Of a stretch of DNA of 6,918 nucleotides, positions 6,249 to 6,918 are shown piece after piece. Source of the stretch: Desulfobacterales bacterium (lineage in GTDB: Bacteria > Desulfobacterota > Desulfobacteria > Desulfobacterales > RPRI01). A program made the translations under genes and the position numbers. Each line of letters begins with the position of its first letter. Position 1 is the first letter of the stretch. The DNA is taken from contig JAGVOC010000022.1 of assembly GCA_020052975.1 (NCBI GenBank), positions 1 through 6,918 on the forward strand. The letters run 5' to 3'. The notes under the pieces were generated by a model. It had not been told where the DNA came from, ran no database searches, and saw only the letters and a program-made list of their open reading frames with translations.

Positions 6249-6390
6249 GTTTCCAATTCGGAAATCGGCAATTTTGGGCAAGCTCAAGGAAATCAAGGGA
6301 TTGCGCGGAGACATACACAGAGTATGTCGCACAAGCAATCCCGCAGATTGACACAGAGATCGCCCAAAAGGGCCATTTCCGGATGGAAAC
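6249..6390. repeat. 142-base long-hairpin palindromic element (non-coding)
   Basis: The ends pair over a long distance: GTTTCC (6249-6254) with GGAAAC (6385-6390), CGGAAAT (6259-6265) with ATTTCCG (6375-6381), GGC (6267-6269) with GCC (6372-6374), and TTTTGGGC (6272-6279) with GCCCAAAA (6362-6369). Further in, AATC (6291-6294) pairs with GATT (6346-6349) and GGGATTGC (6297-6304) with GCAATCCC (6335-6342). The apex is GACATAC (6310-6316) with GTATGTC (6322-6328) around an ACAGA loop. Nearly the whole element can fold into one long interrupted hairpin. It sits between the MoaE-like gene and moaC and ends three bases before the MoaE-like stop codon, so it would be present in any shared transcript. 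I judge it a dispersed, non-autonomous intergenic repeat (REP/MITE-like) from its architecture; copy number cannot be seen here. Confidence 0.75.
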
Positions 6391-6393
6391 TAT

Positions 6394-6756
6394 TTAGTCT
6401 GTAAAATACTCTGTCTTCCGTGTTACTGAAGTCTTAATTGCATTCAGAGTATCATTTAATGATTTTATCACGTTATCACGGATATCGCCGGCAACAACCA
6501 GAAACATTACATCTTCTCCTACAAGAAGATCTTTATCTTCTGCAATCTCAACAAGAATTTCAATAATCCCGGGCTTTGTTTTGTTTTCTTCAACAATCTG
6601 TTTCAGCTTTGAATGATCAACCGCAATTTTAAGCCCCGATACTTTACGACCGTTTCGGGAGGTCCCTCTGACTACTCCGTTGTGACATAATATCATACCC
6701 ACATTATCATAATTTGGATGTTTTTTTATTCTTTCAATAAGGACAGCCAGATTCAT
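6394..6756 (-). CDS. moaE: Divergent MoaE-like protein (molybdopterin synthase catalytic subunit family)
   Basis: MoaE is the large subunit of molybdopterin synthase, which with MoaD adds the two dithiolene sulfurs to cyclic pyranopterin monophosphate. This 120-residue protein is shorter than typical MoaE (about 150). Family-like elements are the strand GMILCHNGVVRG (20-31), the Arg/Gly loop TSRNGRKVSGLK (32-43), the helix VDHSKLKQIVEENK (46-59), the strand IIEILVEIAEDK, then LLVGEDVMFLVVAG (77-90) and a final helix ending AIKTSVTRKTEYF (106-118). It departs at key points: the usual HR before the last helix reads DIR (91-93), and the Pro-Ile-Trp-Lys-Lys-type active-site segment is replaced by TSVTRKTEYF, leaving Lys108 and Lys114 as possible equivalents of the two catalytic lysines. 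AGGAG (complement of 6763-6767) gives a strong start. Proximity to moaC supports the family call, but catalytic activity is uncertain; it may be a regulatory or alternative paralogue. Confidence 0.7.
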   Translation of the reverse strand: MNLAVLIERIKKHPNYDNVGMILCHNGVVRGTSRNGRKVSGLKIAVDHSKLKQIVEENKTKPGIIEILVEIAEDKDLLVGEDVMFLVVAGDIRDNVIKSLNDTLNAIKTSVTRKTEYFTD

Positions 6757-6794
6757 ATTTTTCTCCTGTCGTGCATAAAAAGGAACGGTTAATC

Positions 6795-6918
6795 ATGGCG
6801 GCTTCGTAAAAAGTCGATTTTCAGACGGCAAAGTAAAAAGCTCATTATGCAAGGCGCACGAATCTTGAGGAATGAAGCGTACTTATTGGTACGCTGCAAT
6901 GACGAAAGATGAAGTGCA
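6795..6918. repeat. Second structured intergenic repeat, cut by window end
   Basis: This stretch has no supported gene. Its core is a perfect 7-bp stem, AGCGTAC (6876-6882) with GTACGCT (6889-6895), around a TTATTG loop. Weaker outer pairings occur: ATCTT (6862-6866) with AAGAT (6906-6910) and GCAC (6856-6859) with GTGC (6914-6917). The left part carries GGCTTCGTAAAAAGTCG (6800-6816), which resembles from memory the ends of dispersed palindromic repeats common in Desulfobacterales genomes; an inverted copy (GACTTTTTACGAAG-like) would then lie beyond the window. It lies upstream of the MoaE-like gene, so that gene's promoter lies either in the short unique stretch 6768-6794, where I see no good boxes, or beyond the repeat. 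Confidence 0.55.

Noticed and set aside
6348..6376. Plus-strand TTGACA within the long-hairpin element as a promoter
   Set aside because: The hexamer 17 bases downstream reads GGCCAT, and no plus-strand gene follows.
6249..6390. The repeat region as a CRISPR array or a riboswitch
   Set aside because: There are no regularly spaced direct repeats with unique spacers, and I recognise no known riboswitch core; the pattern is inverted, not direct.
6072..6404. Plus-strand open frames across moaC and the repeat (up to 110 codons)
   Set aside because: They run antisense to moaC and through the palindromic element, have no ribosome site and resemble no protein family I recognise.

Overview
The window comes from a dissimilatory sulfate reducer, most likely a member of the Desulfobacterota (Desulfobacterales-like). 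The main evidence is dsrB followed by dsrD and a dsrN-type siroheme amidase gene, with a tetraheme cytochrome c3 next to them. Base composition is moderate and looks uniform across the genes, and nothing points to a phage, plasmid or defence island. The organism assignment is an inference from gene content.

Layout. Positions 2-2653 on the plus strand hold the 3' part of the sulfite reductase operon: dsrB (its first ~90 codons lie outside the window), a strong intercistronic hairpin, dsrD, then dsrN 12 bases later. Converging on it from the minus strand is a four-heme periplasmic cytochrome c (2672-3127). The likely intrinsic terminator of that gene lies inside the last codons of dsrN. The rest of the window is minus-strand and reads, in transcription order, a MoaE-like gene (6756-6394), moaC (6178-5699), mltA (5682-4474), a TatA/TatB-family gene (4344-3985) and tatC (3998-3255, overlapping the previous gene by 14 bases).

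How the genes work together. DsrB carries the catalytic siroheme-[4Fe-4S] centre of sulfite reductase, DsrD is its small activator, and DsrN is expected to amidate the siroheme. The cytochrome c3 is a periplasmic electron carrier of the kind these organisms use with hydrogenases, formate dehydrogenases and membrane redox complexes. TatB/TatC export folded cofactor-bearing proteins, including molybdoenzymes, and MoaC and MoaE belong to molybdenum cofactor synthesis. MltA is an outer-membrane lytic transglycosylase with no obvious functional link to its neighbours.

Non-coding content. No gap exceeds 300 bases. The two largest, 6179-6393 and 6757-6918, are mostly filled by structured palindromic repeats: a ~142-base long-hairpin element ending three bases from the MoaE-like stop codon, and a second element cut off by the window end. 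These repeats, the divergent MoaE-like protein and the hairpin between dsrB and dsrD are the most interesting items. I found no convincing wholly new multi-gene system.
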